Source: Brachionus manjavacas (Eukaryota; Rotifera; Eurotatoria; Ploima; Brachionidae). From it: a stretch of 64,000 bases of DNA. Below the pieces are notes generated by a model, which worked only from the letters and a program-made list of their open reading frames with translations, did no database searches and was not told where the DNA came from. This document shows, piece by piece, positions 34,183-46,499 of this stretch. The stretch lies in the NCBI GenBank assembly GCA_019054805.1, contig JAHQIY010000001.1:5842501-5906500 (forward strand), read 5' to 3'. Within the stretch, counting starts at the first letter, position 1. Each line of letters opens with the position of its first letter. The position numbers were made by a program, and so were the translations under genes.

Positions 34183-34823
34183 CCTCAAAAATGCCGCATT
34201 TTACTACATTATTTTTTCCACAAATATGATTAGCATTTGTGAATAAAGCAAAAAATCATAAAAATTATTTAGTTAAATTTTTATTTATATCTAATATTTT
34301 ATAATATTTTCAAAAATTGAATTCTTTATAGTCCGTTTTTTTTTTGTTAAAGTGTACTTTTAGGAGTTAGCTAAAAAATCACTTTTAATTTTGAATGTTT
34401 TTAAAAATGCCAAAATAAAGTCTCTATTTTGTATGTGTGTGTGTATGTTTGTTTATGTGTGTTTTTTTTTGTTGTTTTCTTAAATAATTCAATAAAATTC
34501 CAATCGATCCAAAATAAAGATAAAATTTTTCCGTTCCTTTAACATTGACATTGTTTGTGTGTCTGTGTCTCTGTGTGTGAATATGAGTCTACTTTGAGCG
34601 TTAAACTTCTGTCCTGACAATTCAAGAATAAAACAAAAACGAGAAATAATTAACAAAAAAAAATAAAAATAAAGAAAAAAAACCAAATAAAAAAATAGAA
34701 TAACAAAAATAAATTATATCAATAAGTTAAAGGTATTATCTATTTGATTAGCTATGTGTATGAATTGTACATGTTTACAAATGGAGCTGCTGCTGTAGAA
34801 GCGAACAAGAAACGAAAGAATTG

Positions 34824-34854
<31 letters not shown>

Positions 34855-35720
34855 GAATATATATATATGTAAAATGTATATAAATGTATAATATAAATAT
34901 ATAATAGATTTGAAGTAATTTATTACATACTATGTATAAAGAAGAAAGAGTAGTGTACACTTAACTAAGCCTATATACATTATCCGTCAATTGCTGCTGC
35001 TGCTGCTTCTGCTGGTGTTGTTGTTGCTGTCTATTAATTAAAACCCTATTAACAAAAAGTCAACTAAACAAAAAATTGTTTTATTTAGTGTTTTAGTGTC
35101 AAATTTAGCTAAGCTCTGTGATTCTAGGAGAAAAGAGGAAAAAAATGAAAAAGAGAAGATGACTTAGCAAATCAATTGGTAGTGGCGCTGGATGGTTACG
35201 GGCAAAGTTGTTTAATTAGCATCTTTTAAAAGCACAAACTTGGTTTCACATGTTAAATGTCTGAAGCCAAGTGTAACCAAAAAATGCAATTGAACATGAT
35301 TATGACCAAAATAAATTTTTGTTGTTGTTGTTTGTGTTAACAAATAAAATAGAGTAAAAATGTTCAAGTTGTGCATTTCAAGGGTCACTTTACATTTTTG
35401 AGAGTTGACCTTGTTCGATGGTCGTTTTAAAAAACAGAAAATAAGAAAAATGCTCATTGAGCGCCCAAGAGTCTTTTATTTTATTCTATTTCGATCCATT
35501 TTTCTCTTCTTTTTGTTATTTATTTTTATTATTATTTTTTAATCTTTAGCTTGACACAGACTAACAAATAAATAAATAAATAATATAAGAAAAATGTGTG
35601 TTTTATTTAGTGTTAAATTTTGCTAAGCTCTTTGATTCATAGAAGAAAGAGGAGAAGGAGAAAGAAAGAGAGAGAGAAAACAAAGATGAAGAAGAAGAAG
35701 AGGAGGATGACTTAGCTAGT
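34183..35720. other. 3' flank and probable 3' UTR of Pumilio
   Basis: On the minus strand this follows the Pumilio stop. It holds GT-rich repeats (about 34430-34470 and 34550-34580), an (AT)n run (34829-34865), a CTG/TTG triplet cluster (34990-35031) and a degenerate copy of the gene's 3' end (35080-35190). On the minus strand TGTATATA at 34979-34972 fits the Pumilio recognition element UGUANAUA, but one hit in AT-rich DNA is weak evidence. No other gene was seen. Confidence 0.5.
35080..35190. repeat. Degenerate duplicate of the Pumilio stop region
   Basis: GCTAAGCTCTGTGATTCTAG, an AG-rich tract, GATGACTTAGC and GTAGTGG occur here in the same order as in 35596-35745, which spans the stop codon and the last codons of Pumilio. 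The copies are about 510 bp apart and diverged, with indels in the purine tract. Confidence 0.7.
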
Positions 35721-38387
35721 TTATTCGTAGTGGAGGATGTTGCTGTTGGTGTTGGCAAACGAGTTGATGTGATGATGGTTGATTTGATGATGGTGATGAT
35801 GATGTTGTTGCTGGTGGTGCTGTGGCTGCTGCATCGGGTTTGGTATGGGCGAAGTGGTTTGGTTGGCATTTGGGGCGAACTCGTTGCTCTTGAAAAAATA
35901 CTTCTCCAACTTGGCGAGTATGTGCTTGCCGTAGGTGAACTTGCGCAACGAGTGCACGTGCGGCCTAATCTTTTGCATGAGAGTGCGCCGCTGCATCGGC
36001 TCGGCCACGTCGATCATCTTCTGCACGACATAGTTGGCGTACTGGTCCTTCATCATGGTGTACAAAGAGCAGCCGGTGGTGTTGTCGGTGCCGGCGCACA
36101 CCTCTTCGATTAGGAGGGCGCGTTCGCTGCGGTTCGCGTGCGTCACACACTTCTCGATGACATTGCTGGCGAACTTGTGCTGCGACAACTGCAGCACCTT
36201 GCCCTTGAGCTCGCCGATTATGCGGCTCTTGTCCTCCGGGTTGCCGTGCTCGAGCACGTGCTGTATGACGTAGTTGCCGTACTGGTCCTGGACGAGCCGC
36301 TCGGTGCACCTGTGCAGCTCGTCGAGTATGGGCTGGGTCTGCTGGTCGTCGCAGTGCTCGAGTATGCGCTGGATGACCCGGCAGCCGTACGGATGCGTGG
36401 ACAAGTGGTAGACTTGCTTGAGCACGTCGCCGACTATGAAGTCGATGGCGTTGGGCTGGCAGCACTCGATGCACTTTTGGATCACGTGATTGCCGTTCTG
36501 GTCCTCGATGCACTTGACCACGTTGCCGTCGAGCTCGCGCGCCATCTCCACCTGCTGCTCGCTCGATATGCTCTCGAGCGCTTTTTGGATCACGCGACAC
36601 CCGTACATCTGCAGCGCCAGCGACAACACGTTGCCGCGCAGCTTGGCCGCAAAGGCCGCCTTGTGCTCGGGCGAGCCGTGCTCGAAAAACTTCTGTATGA
36701 CATAGTTGCCGAACACGTCCGTCATGAGCAAGTGGCTCGACGACACGATCTCGCGAAACACCAGCTCTTTTTCGCCCGGCGACGCTCTCTCCAACTTTTG
36801 CTGAATGAAACGAGAGCCGTGCTGGTCCATGGAGAACTCGACAAAGTGGTTGATGATGTCGCGCAGCTGCAGATGCGGCTGGCGGTTCGTGCGAAAGTCC
36901 TCGAGCAGCCGGCTTCGGTTCGAGCCCAACTGCTGCTGCTGCTGCTGTTGGTGGTGCTGGTGCTTGGTGGCGTCTTGGAGGAGGGCGTTGAGGCCGTTGG
37001 GCGCGTTCGGAGTGTTCATGGTGGTGTTGGGGGTCAAGGTGGCTGTCGAGCTGTTGTTAGAGTTCGAGTTGAGCAGCGAGTAGGCGGCAGCGGCGGCCGC
37101 GTTCCGGTTCGCCGTGTACAATTGAGAGAACTGCATCGAATTGGACACGCTTACTTTGCGGCCGGAGCCGGGAGCCGCCTGTCCGTACGACGGCGTGCTG
37201 TAGCTCGGGTACATGCTCTCGAACAAGTTGTTTTGCTGAGTGGCGCTGAGCGCGGCGTTCGACTGGCTTGGCGGAGGCGACATGGCCGTCGAGCCCTGCT
37301 GCTGCTGCTGTTGTTGCTGTTGCTGGAGGATGGTGAGCGCGTTGGTGGTGGCCGGGCTGGTGGCGATGGCCGACGACAAGTACGAAAAATTGCTCGTGGT
37401 GGGCATGCTAGGCGTGAACAGGGTGCCCGCAGTCGAGCCAAGACTAGAGCTGGGCGTAAAGTTCTGATTCGATCCGTTGATTAGCATGGGCGATATGAGA
37501 CGCATGCCGGCAGCTGTGGACGCGCTACGGAAGCTCTGCTCCGGGTAATACGAAAAGTTGGACTGCTGTTGCTGCTGCTGCTGAGCGCTCTGGTAGCCCG
37601 GCGTCTGATTCTCTTGGCACAGAGGCGAAATGCGCCCGTTTTTCATGAAGCTCATGCTCTGACCGGTCGGCGACGAGCCCAGCTGCGCCGACAACTGTTG
37701 TTGCTGCTGCTGCTGCTGCAGTTGATGGTACATGATGTTGTGCGCCGCCAGGTTGTAGTAATTGGGCAAATAGTGCTGTATGGGTATGCCCATGTACGGG
37801 TCCTGAAAGTACTGGGGCTGACCGAACGGCTGCTGGTACTGGACGCCGGCCGGGTCGGCCGCGGCTGCGTTGGTGGTGGCGGCAGAGGCCGGGTAGGCGA
37901 CCGGGTAGTGCATGGGCTGGTCGTGGTCGTAGTGGGCCGATTGGGCGGCGGCGGCGGCGCTGGCAGCGTCGGGCTTTTTGGCCTGGTCGATTAACTTGAC
38001 GCTCTTGAACCGGCTCTCGAGCTCGCGCACCGACGGCGAATGCTCCTCGGCGAGTATCGAGTTGACGAGGTTGAGGCCCACGTTGTCTGTGGACTTGGGC
38101 GATAGGAGGCAGCCGTTGGGCTCGCCGAGGCTGTTCATGGCGAGCTTTTTTTGCATGGGTATGGGCTGGGAGACGGTGTGCGAGTCGAACGACCAGTCGT
38201 TGATCTCCCAGGAGGCTTTTTTGTCGACGGCAGCGGAGGCGGCTGCGGCGGACTCCGACGACGACTTCGACCACTTTTGGCTGCTGGCGGACTTGGGGTC
38301 CGGTTGGCCCGGCGTGGTCGTGTTGCTCGACGAGGCCGACGAAGAGGAGACGGGCGCGGCACTGGCGGCACTAGCGGCGGATAACAT
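35721..38387 (-). CDS. PUM: Pumilio RNA-binding protein
   Basis: This single exon encodes 888 aa. Pumilio binds UGUANAUA elements in 3' UTRs and represses or destabilises mRNAs. The C-terminal Puf domain (about residues 490-830) has eight repeats. Their base-reading motifs, in order, are SRFIQ, NYVIQ, CRVIQ, NHVIQ, CRVIQ, NYVIQ, SNVIE and NYVVQ, the same set as in fly and human Pumilio, so target specificity should be conserved. The N-terminal half is low complexity, with Ser/Ala runs and several polyglutamine tracts, and after the Puf domain lies a His/Gln-rich tail. An in-frame TAA two codons upstream supports the start at 38387. Intronless coding over 2.7 kb and very GC-rich third positions are both unlike the neighbours; the GC bias also makes long antisense open frames, which I read as shadows. 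The stop lies in a region duplicated downstream. Confidence 0.96.
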   Translation of the reverse strand: MLSAASAASAAPVSSSSASSSNTTTPGQPDPKSASSQKWSKSSSESAAAASAAVDKKASWEINDWSFDSHTVSQPIPMQKKLAMNSLGEPNGCLLSPKSTDNVGLNLVNSILAEEHSPSVRELESRFKSVKLIDQAKKPDAASAAAAAQSAHYDHDQPMHYPVAYPASAATTNAAAADPAGVQYQQPFGQPQYFQDPYMGIPIQHYLPNYYNLAAHNIMYHQLQQQQQQQQLSAQLGSSPTGQSMSFMKNGRISPLCQENQTPGYQSAQQQQQQQSNFSYYPEQSFRSASTAAGMRLISPMLINGSNQNFTPSSSLGSTAGTLFTPSMPTTSNFSYLSSAIATSPATTNALTILQQQQQQQQQQGSTAMSPPPSQSNAALSATQQNNLFESMYPSYSTPSYGQAAPGSGRKVSVSNSMQFSQLYTANRNAAAAAAYSLLNSNSNNSSTATLTPNTTMNTPNAPNGLNALLQDATKHQHHQQQQQQQLGSNRSRLLEDFRTNRQPHLQLRDIINHFVEFSMDQHGSRFIQQKLERASPGEKELVFREIVSSSHLLMTDVFGNYVIQKFFEHGSPEHKAAFAAKLRGNVLSLALQMYGCRVIQKALESISSEQQVEMARELDGNVVKCIEDQNGNHVIQKCIECCQPNAIDFIVGDVLKQVYHLSTHPYGCRVIQRILEHCDDQQTQPILDELHRCTERLVQDQYGNYVIQHVLEHGNPEDKSRIIGELKGKVLQLSQHKFASNVIEKCVTHANRSERALLIEEVCAGTDNTTGCSLYTMMKDQYANYVVQKMIDVAEPMQRRTLMQKIRPHVHSLRKFTYGKHILAKLEKYFFKSNEFAPNANQTTSPIPNPMQQPQHHQQQHHHHHHQINHHHINSFANTNSNILHYE

Positions 38388-39569
38388 AATTTAACTTTGT
38401 ACAATAAAATACACGAAATTTGTACACTAGCAAAATGAGAAAAAAAGGCTCTGTTAGAAATGGGTGATGAATGGGCTGTGCGATGCACTAGAACATTACC
38501 TTGATTAAAAAGGATATTTACAAGAATTTTAGTCGAAAATTTATTTCGATTCTTCGCTTTAAAACTTGTTGTGCTTATGATGAACGCTTTAGAATGTTCG
38601 CTGCTTTTACTACTAAGCTGCGATGAAGCAATTATGCGTAGTAGAGAGTGAGAACGAGAGGAAGAGGGTGCATAGAGAGCGAGAGAGAACACAGAGAGCG
38701 TTTGTGTTCATGTATCCGTGTTGGATGTGTGTGTGTGTGTGTGCAAGGCAAATAGATCTGAAATAGATTGTCATAATTAGCTGCCATATTGCCATTTGAT
38801 TGGCTTTGCTGGGTGAATAGATTATGCTAAGTTGCTAATCGACAATTGATGCTAGCTACCTACTCTACTGTTGTATGTAAATGTGGCTGAGTTAGTAAGT
38901 GAGTGAGTGAGTGAGAATGCATGATTAAACTTTGATGGTAAACATTTTGTAACAATGTGATGTAAGCAGAGTTAAAATTACACTGTGAGCCATTGAGGTA
39001 AAGAATAATGTTCAACAAATATGAAAAAAAACTCAAATGTACTCAATTTGAGTCTTATTTTTTTTAAAAACAAAGTTTACATTTAGTTTTACATTTTTAC
39101 TGATTTTTAAATAGATCTATGTCCAATACCTCCTTGTTTTTCAATTTAAACTTTCTATTTTAGAAATTTACAGCAATTTTTTGATAAGTTTGATTTTTCA
39201 ATTTACTATTAACTAGTAGTTTAGTGAAATTTTCTCTCAGATCAATTTTACTATTTCAAAAAATTCACAAAAGTTCAATTTTACTATTTTAGAAATTCAC
39301 TTAATCAATTTTACTATTTTACGATTTTAGTGAAATTTTCTTTCAGATCAATTTTACTATTTTACTATTTAATTTTTTGTAGAAAATTCTCAAAGAGTTC
39401 ATTAATCCTATTAATCTATTATCTAAAGAAGTAATATGAATTTGCATTTTACCAAGTTTTGTGAAATTTTTGCTAAATTTGATTTGAATTTTAGATTGTT
39501 TTAATTTCAATGAAAAAAAAAAATTATTTTTTATTTTTTTCATTTTTTTTTTTTAAAACAATAAATGAG
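38388..39569. other. 5' flank of Pumilio
   Basis: The probable 5' UTR and promoter region on the minus strand. It contains GA/AG-rich stretches (38645-38700), a GT dinucleotide run (about 38725-38742) and GTGAGTGAGTGAGTGA (38897-38912). From 39100 to 39400 the word ATCAATTTTACTATTT recurs, a diffuse AT-rich repeat. No coding frame was seen. Confidence 0.45.
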
Positions 39570-39790
39570 TTCAATCGACCCTTACAGGGCTTGACACTAG
39601 TCTCTTCGATTGAATTAAATTATAGAAAAGTAAAGTAAAATAAAGACTACAGCGGTTCTAATAAAAACGTAACGCCAAAAAAGACGGGTTCAAAACCGTC
39701 CGTACCACCCGGCCGTCCCGACCGTTAAACGGTGGCCGTCCGTCCCTACCAGCCTTCTAAGCCTGCCGAATTGGCATTAAAAATGAAAAT
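39570..39790 (-). mobile_element. GC-rich SINE-like or LINE-tail fragment
   Basis: This is an isolated GC-rich block in AT-rich surroundings. On the minus strand it starts near GGCAGGCTTAGAAGGCTGG, has GC-rich inverted words around CGGACGGCCACCG, then GGTTTTGAACCC (box B-like), and ends in a stem TTCAATCGA...TCGATTGAA followed by an A/T-rich tail. A pol III-derived SINE fits, but box A is unconvincing and no target duplication was found. Confidence 0.4.
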
Positions 39791-41301
39791 AGAAAAGTTA
39801 GTTTTTGAATCTAAATGTTAACGTACTCACATACAAGTAAAGCTTTAAATAAGTAAAATAAATTCTATTTTTGCTATAAATTTATAATTATTTCTTAGAA
39901 TTCGATTCATTTTTTAAATATACAAAACTTATGTATTCATTTTTTTTAAGTTTATATTCAGCTTGAAATTATAATTAATATTAAAACTAATTTTTATTGA
40001 TTTTTTAAAATTTACTTTTTTAAAGTCGGATGGCCGACCAAGCCATCAGAATGTAAAAGTAAAAGAGAAGAAAAAAAGTTGAGTTTTATTTTCAATAATT
40101 TATTAAAATTTAAAAAAAGATAGAAAAAATTATTCTTAAAAAGTTAAAAATCGAAAATCTTGGACTAGACGGACGGTTCTGCAAAAACTCTGCAATTTTG
40201 CAGGAAAATGCACGCCTTTAAAATTATTAAATTCAACTGCGCAATTTAATTGCAGAGCCCTATCTAATATTTAGTATGATTTTTGCATTAGTTAGCATTT
40301 TGCAGAGAGATTTAATCAAATACCATCCAAAAGTTATAAAAAAAATACTTTTTGATCTGATTTTTTTGATCCTAAACTTCAAGATGCCGAAAAATTCCAA
40401 GTTTTTGTATATTCAATTCTAGGAATTTTTGTTCATGATAAGTATATTAAATTTTAAGAAAAATTATGTATGATTAGTTTCAGTCGATTTTCGAACAATG
40501 TCTTGGTTCAGGTCAGATTTTAATATATAGAATGAAAAATCATCTTCAACATGAATTATTTTATTTAAGTGAATAGACACTTCTGAACATTAATAAAAAT
40601 TACTCAAACATTTTCTAATATCCTTTTTAAAATTCCTAACTCAATTTAAATGAACTAATGTTCTTATTTTCGGTTTTCTAGATGATTCATCAAAATAAAA
40701 TAATTTACATTTTTACATTTAATAATATAAAGATAATATATTAAATTTCTTTTTTTGATTCAAAACTTGGTGCTACTTTAATGCACAATTGAATGCTATA
40801 AATATCTAAAAAAATAGATTTGTATGTAAAGTAAAAATTAACCAATATTTTTTGTTTAGAATTGAAAGATAAATTTTTAAAACAGTAGGTATTTTAGAAT
40901 TTTGAAAGAAAAAAAATTAAAAGTTTTTTTTTTTTTTAATTAATTTTCAAATTTTTTTCCCAGAAAGAATTAGACTTAATCGAATTGAATATTGTAACAC
41001 CCTCTCTACCCGAGCTCCTGCTCCTACTCTGTCTCTATATATATTTGGATTTTTATTTTGTTTGGGAGTTTTTTTTGTTTCAATAAAAGCTATTTGAAAG
41101 AATCTAAATTCTTTTATTTTATTAAGTAGCGCCACGCTATTAAAATATCATTCAATTAGACGTGTTTAAAATACGCTCCAAAGAACCCAAAATCAAATAA
41201 AAACAACGATAACCCAATCTATTCAAGTCCGAAAATTTAAAGTTCAATCGAAACACAAAAATAAAAGCAAATTCTAGCAATTCATTCAAGAATTTATTAT
41301 A
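39791..41301. other. Intergenic, nothing recognised
   Basis: AT-rich sequence. GACGGACGGTTCT at about 40169 echoes the GC-rich block at 39.7 kb. No gene or ordered repeat was seen. Confidence 0.4.
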
Positions 41302-43151
41302 CAGTATGTGTCAAAAGTTTAGAAATTTTTTTTTTCGTTAACAAATGAATTGTTTTTGCATATATAATAGGCGGGAAAATAAAAAAAAGCGATTTTTTTT
41401 AAAATTTTTATTTGTCATCGATCCAAGATCATAATATCAAAAAAAAAATTAAGTGAAAAAAAATCCCAAAAAAAAATACAAAAGAAAAAAATGGATACAA
41501 TAAATTAAAAAAAAAAAAGGTTCAAAAGTTTAGAAATTTTTACAATTTAATATTTAAAATGACCGCCTTTGGCCTTATAACAAGCCTAAACTCTTTTTGG
41601 CATAGATTCAATCAACTATTGTACGTACTCAGTCGGAATCTTTCTTTGTGTAAAACCTCTTTTAAATGCTCGATAGAGGTTACCTTTGTGTTTACCATTT
41701 TGGCATCCATGTATGACCATAAGTTCTCGATTGGGTTGAGATCTTGTGAACGGGCACACCATGGCAGAAACTCAATGTTCTGTCCTTTCAACCAGTCCCT
41801 CACTGAGTGGGCAGTATGTGCCGAAGCGCCATCTTGCTGAAAAATCCAGGGTCGTCTGGCTCAAATAGCAGTTCAACAGATGGTAAAAGGTTGTTTTCCA
41901 AGGTGTCTTTGTAGACAAATTGATTAATTCGTCCTGTATAAATGTTGCTTATACCAGTGCCTTTGTAGGAAATGCATCCTCAGATACCAGCTGACCCTCC
42001 ACCGTTTTGTAACCTTGGTATACAGAACTTCGGATGAAACTTTTCATCTTTAAACCTTTTTACGATTACTCTTGACTTACGACTCTTGACTTACGATTGA
42101 AGACCTCAAAATTGAACTCGTCACTGAAAATAACTCTGGACCAATTATTAACTGTCTAATTAAGTCTCTGTTTACACCACTTATATCTTTTTTGTATATC
42201 TTTTATGATTAAAAGGGGTTTTCTGACCGCTGTATGGGACTCTAAACCTTTTTTTTTGAGAAATCTCATTACAGTAGACTTACTTATCCTAACCCCTTGA
42301 GTCTTAGAATTTAAATCAGTGGCGAGTTTTTAATAGCTAAATGTAGGGTCTTTTCTAATCTCTCTAAAAATGTGATTTTCATCCCTAAAAGTCAGCTTCC
42401 GAATCTACCAGAACTGCTCCGATCAGACACAGTACCAGTCTCTTCATATCGTTTTTTAGTTGAAGAGACACATTTTGGAGATACACCTAATATGTTGGCT
42501 ATCTCATTTTGCTTTTTATCTCCACTTTTTAGCAGACCCACGATCTGTCATTTTAGTGGGCTAGAGACGTTTTTTTTACCCATTTTTTGGTAATTTTTGG
42601 CAAAATAATGATTTTTTGGTTAAGTTATTTTGAAAGGACCTATTTATTTATTTTATTTATTTGTTTTCTGTACCGAGCTAAAGCTCCTTCAGAATAAATT
42701 AAAAATAAAATAAAAAAATAAAATAAAAATAAAATTAAAGTTAATAAAACTAGATAAAAAAAAAGAATCAAAATGTTGAACTAGTTAGAGAGTATTTATT
42801 TTAATCAGTTTAAGAGCACAATTTACTAAAAATTAGAAGCTATTTAAGAATTAATCATAAAGGTGTAAAAAAAGGTAGCAATGGTTGCTAAAACTTTAGG
42901 ATTACCCGAATTTCTAAACTTTTGCACCGACTTTTATATTTTATTTTTTAGAGAAAGTTTTTTCATTATAAATATTTAAAAGTTAATTATATTTTTATGC
43001 CAAGTGTCATATATCTAATTGTAGAAAAAAAAAAATCTACAAATTAGTGCTTTTATTTTTTTTCTTTTGCACTCAATTTTTCGTAAAATACAACAAATAA
43101 ACAATTTTAAATAAATAAATTAATCAATTTCTAAACTTTTGACACATACTG
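41302..43151 (-). mobile_element. Tc1/mariner element, inactive
   Basis: The ends CAGTATGTGTCAAAAGTTTA (left) and the exact complement at the right (to 43151) are flanked by TA on both sides (41300-41301 and 43152-43153), the Tc1/mariner target. The minus strand encodes a broken transposase: an N-terminal helix-turn-helix part (about 42590-42390), FSDEFNFEV with the first catalytic Asp (about 42150-42120), and RSQDLNPIENLWSYMD near the end (41803-41612), where the last catalytic acid lies. Frameshifts and stops separate the parts. A LINE-tail repeat (42630-42780) inserted downstream of nothing essential lengthens it beyond the usual 1.3-1.7 kb. Confidence 0.88.
42630..42780 (-). repeat. LINE/SINE 3' tail inserted in the Tc1 element
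   Basis: It contains, on the minus strand, TTCTGAAGGAGCTTTAGCTC then GGTACAGAAAACAAATAAA and AAATA-type repeats. The same unit is on the plus strand at 62864-62995. Probably the 3' end of a non-LTR retrotransposon or its SINE partner. Confidence 0.6.
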
Positions 43152-43153
43152 TA

Positions 43154-44911
43154 AAACAAATCAATTTTCAATATTTTTAAAATCTTAAATAATAATAACT
43201 AAAAAAAAAAGAAGCTATAACCCTATGTAGTCAATTTTTATTTTTTAATTGAAAATCTTGAGTCTGCTCCATCCTCTTACCCAAAATCAATAATTTTAAA
43301 CCAGATGAAAGCAAAATTTAGAATAAAATGAATTCTATTTGATTTAAATTTCAAATAAAAGGTTAACAAAACAAAATTTATTTACCTCATCTAAACACTC
43401 GAAGTTTTTTTTCAAAAAAACGATGTGCTACTTAGGTTCGTTACGGTGGCACGCTGGTGGTACACCACTTTATCAAGAGCAGTGCTGTGTATCCTCTTTA
43501 GTAACCAATATAATGGCTGAAATACAACCTAGCAAGCATTTAATAATGAATGTCCAAATATTCAGTTTTAAAATGGAGAAGAAAAGCTTTTTAATATTGA
43601 GCAACGAGTCGTTAATTTAGATAGTGCAAGCAGGGCAAACAAACAAGTTTGCTTAACCATTAAGCATTTTCCAGAACTAAATTATCTCTTCTAGTTAAAA
43701 AGTTATTCAAGTTTTTCTGAATTGAAACGACCGAATTGAATGAACTTCACAACCCCTAAATTTTAAACGTCGGCCGTTTAGATAAGCAAAATGAATTTAG
43801 TTTTTTAAACTTTTAATCCAAATTCAAATCAAAAAGAATTCTGGATTAAAATTATTGAAAATAAAATTGTTTAAAATTGTTAAATTTATTTTTCTTAGTT
43901 TAAAATAAAAGTTAAACAAAGAATTTTCAACATTTTTTTTTCAATTTTTCAAATAAAATTAAAACTCGTTCTATTTAACCAAAAAGTTTAATTTCAATTA
44001 TGAAAATGCTTGCAGTTAATTCAGTTAAAATTATTTTTTATTTGAAACATCACACTTTGCAATATAATTTTAACAGTGGATACATTTTGTAATTCAAACA
44101 CAAAAAATTAAACCATTTACTTGTTTATTAAATTTTAGATATTTTTCAATAAAAATATAAGATACAAATATTCTCTTTTTTATTTTCATTGTAATAATTT
44201 ATTTTTGATCAAAGAACGTTCTTTTAAATTATTTTACATTTACAGTGGTGTTCCACATTTAGAATCTTAGCTTATTTTTACTTTTTTGATCGAAAAAAAG
44301 TAACAAAAAGCAAAGCCTTGGAGAGCCCAATGGTTGCCTTCTTTCGCCTAAGCTAACATACAACGTCGGAAATTTCCTAATCTAAATTTACAAGAAAAAA
44401 AAAACAGAAGCATTTTTGTGATTTTTATCCAAATTGTCACATTTACTTTATTTTCGCGAAATTAGTTTGAATACCAAATTTTTTTTAATTGATACCACAA
44501 ATATTAAATACATATTTATTGAAGAATTCATATTAATTGAAAAAATATTGAAAAAATTAAAAAATCCACTTAAATAAAGATTATCCCTTAAAAAATTAAA
44601 AAATTTTAAAAGTCACTTTTCATTTATTATTTAAAATATTTTGATCAAGGAAAACTACAAATTTATTAAAAATACTAAAAAATTAGCTATGAAACGGATA
44701 TCGGATATCTGACTTCATTGTGGAATTTTTACCTTACAATCAGTTCAGTTGAATTTCTTGTAATAAGGGCCTGAAGTTCTTTTTTTTAAATTTATTTAAA
44801 TCGCTGAAAAACTTTTTTTCTTTTATAAAGTTTACTTTGGATTTGTGATATTATTATCTTTAAATTAATATTTGTAGTTTAAAAAACTAACTACGCTCTG
44901 TATTCCATTAT
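43154..44911. other. Intergenic, nothing recognised
   Basis: AT-rich sequence between the Tc1 and piggyBac elements. A 65-aa frame at 43423-43620 has no recognisable domain, and I do not call it a gene. Confidence 0.4.
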
Positions 44912-44915
44912 TTAA

Positions 44916-46495
44916 CACTAGAACGCCCGATACCGTTAACGCCCGGCAGGGGTCTAAAAAACCCCTTTTAAATTTAATGGATAACAAGCAAAAAATTTAG
45001 CATATTTGCGGAAAATAAGTTTTATTTAAGTTAATTATCCTTTATTTATGTATTAAATTATTGAAAAAAAATTATTACTGACTTCTTCATTCGTATATAG
45101 TAATTAATTAATTAATTATATGCAAAAAAATAATAATTATTTTAAAAAAAATCATAAAAATATATAAAAGTTTGAGTCTAAAATCTCTTTCCCTCTTCAA
45201 AACACTTCTGACATAAAACTGTTGTTTTTTGTTCATTACTACATGGACCACAGCAATATTTTTTACAAGAAAAACATGAAACATTAGTTTTATTTTGATT
45301 ACATGACCTAATCTGACACTTTTTTTTATCATCATTTGAACACGTTTTTTTCGGTGGTGTTGATTTTGCTGAATTCATGTCAATTGATGCAAGTCTTTTT
45401 CTAACAGTCGGTGTCCTAGGAGTCGATGATTGAGCGTTAGATTGCGTTGACTGACTGATACAGAAGCTCTCGGTTATTTCAAGTAGCTCTTCAACAAGCT
45501 GAACGATGAAGTTTCGTCTAGGTATATTTGAATTATTTACCTCTTTGTATAAAACCCAGCTATTAATTACTGCAATGTTTAGTATGTTAAAAAACACATG
45601 AACCGGCCAACTTCGAGTTTGAGCTTTAGGTGAATACAGTCTGGTCATACTGTCAACACAATCAACACCAACTTTATTCTTGTTGTAGTCGTTTATAACA
45701 TTTGGCAGATTTTTTTTATGAAATCTTCCTTTGAAAAAGAAAGACTATGATCAATAGTCTGGGCAAAAACATTTGTACATTCAAGTACCATTTTCACCAT
45801 TGCCATATCGAAAATAACTAAAAAAGCTGACAAAGCACTCTTATCTGACCTTGTTGCAGCATAACTTGTAGGGCCAGCTTTTTGATTGAAAGAAATCCTT
45901 TTTATTATTTTTGTTTCATCACCGTCATTCATTTTATTCCAAATAACGCCTGATTTAGAAGTTTTATCTTCATTTCCAGATTGTCCAGATGTTTGTTGGT
46001 CACCATTTGCACACTCGAAAGAATCAATGTCGACATCACTTTGGTTATCGCATTCATCGTTTGTTGAATCGTCTGATTCAACATAGTCAACTTCCGAATC
46101 AAAGTCTTCATTTTCATAATCAGAGTCTCCTGAAGCATCTGTATCTGCATCATTTGCTTTGGTTGGCTGTTCCAAAGCACGTAAAGCTGAAGTCCTTTTT
46201 GGCATTTTATAGTTTTTTAAGTTTTTATTATTTTATGCTAAGAATTTATTAATTTTAAGCGATAGAAAAGGGAAAATTTTAAAGGGGTTTAAAAAAACCC
46301 CTCCGGGCGTTTATGTATATTTTTTTTTTTTGACATTAAATTATTATAATTTTTAATTTTCAAAAATAAAATAATAATTAAATTTACATTTTCAATTAGG
46401 GAAAAAAAAAATTTTGACAAAACTCCTCTTAGAAAAATTTTTATTGACATTTTAAAATCAAAAAGGGGTTAAAAAAACCCCCGGGCGTTCTAGTG
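44916..46495 (-). mobile_element. Internally deleted piggyBac element
   Basis: TTAA at 44912-44915 and 46496-46499 flanks 14 bp perfect inverted ends CACTAGAACGCCCG. These are the hallmark target site and terminus style of piggyBac. Just inside are small palindromes such as GGGGTCTAAAAAACCCC on the left and GGGGTTTAAAAAAACCCC and GGGGTTAAAAAAACCCC on the right. The transposase inside lacks its catalytic centre, so this 1.6 kb copy would be non-autonomous. Confidence 0.9.
45178..46205 (-). pseudogene. piggyBac transposase remnant lacking the catalytic core
   Basis: The 5' frame (46205-45693, 170 aa) is an acidic Asp/Ser-rich N-terminus of piggyBac type. It runs to SLSFSKEDFIKKICQML and stops. 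After the stop, a frame reads NVINDYNKNKVGVDCVDSM and continues as 45648-45178: RSWPVHVFFNILNIAVINSW, then a C-terminal cysteine-rich zinc-binding domain (CSNDDKKKC, CFSCKKYCCGPCS, LCQKCFEEG). The region between, which should hold the DDD catalytic residues, is missing. The kept end domains could still bind DNA, but only one of them would be in the first frame. Confidence 0.88.
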
Positions 46496-46499
46496 TTAA

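Noticed and set aside
36138..37484. A 448-codon plus-strand open frame opposite Pumilio
   Set aside because: It is antisense to the clearly real Puf-domain gene; its openness follows from the GC-rich codons on the other strand and it has no domain.
37525..38274. Arg-rich 249-codon frame on the minus strand
   Set aside because: It is an alternative frame of the Pumilio low-complexity region, rich in Arg/Pro as expected from shifted GC-rich codons.
43423..43620. 65-aa plus frame as a gene
   Set aside because: No domain, no signal peptide, no splice or poly(A) support, and of a length expected by chance.
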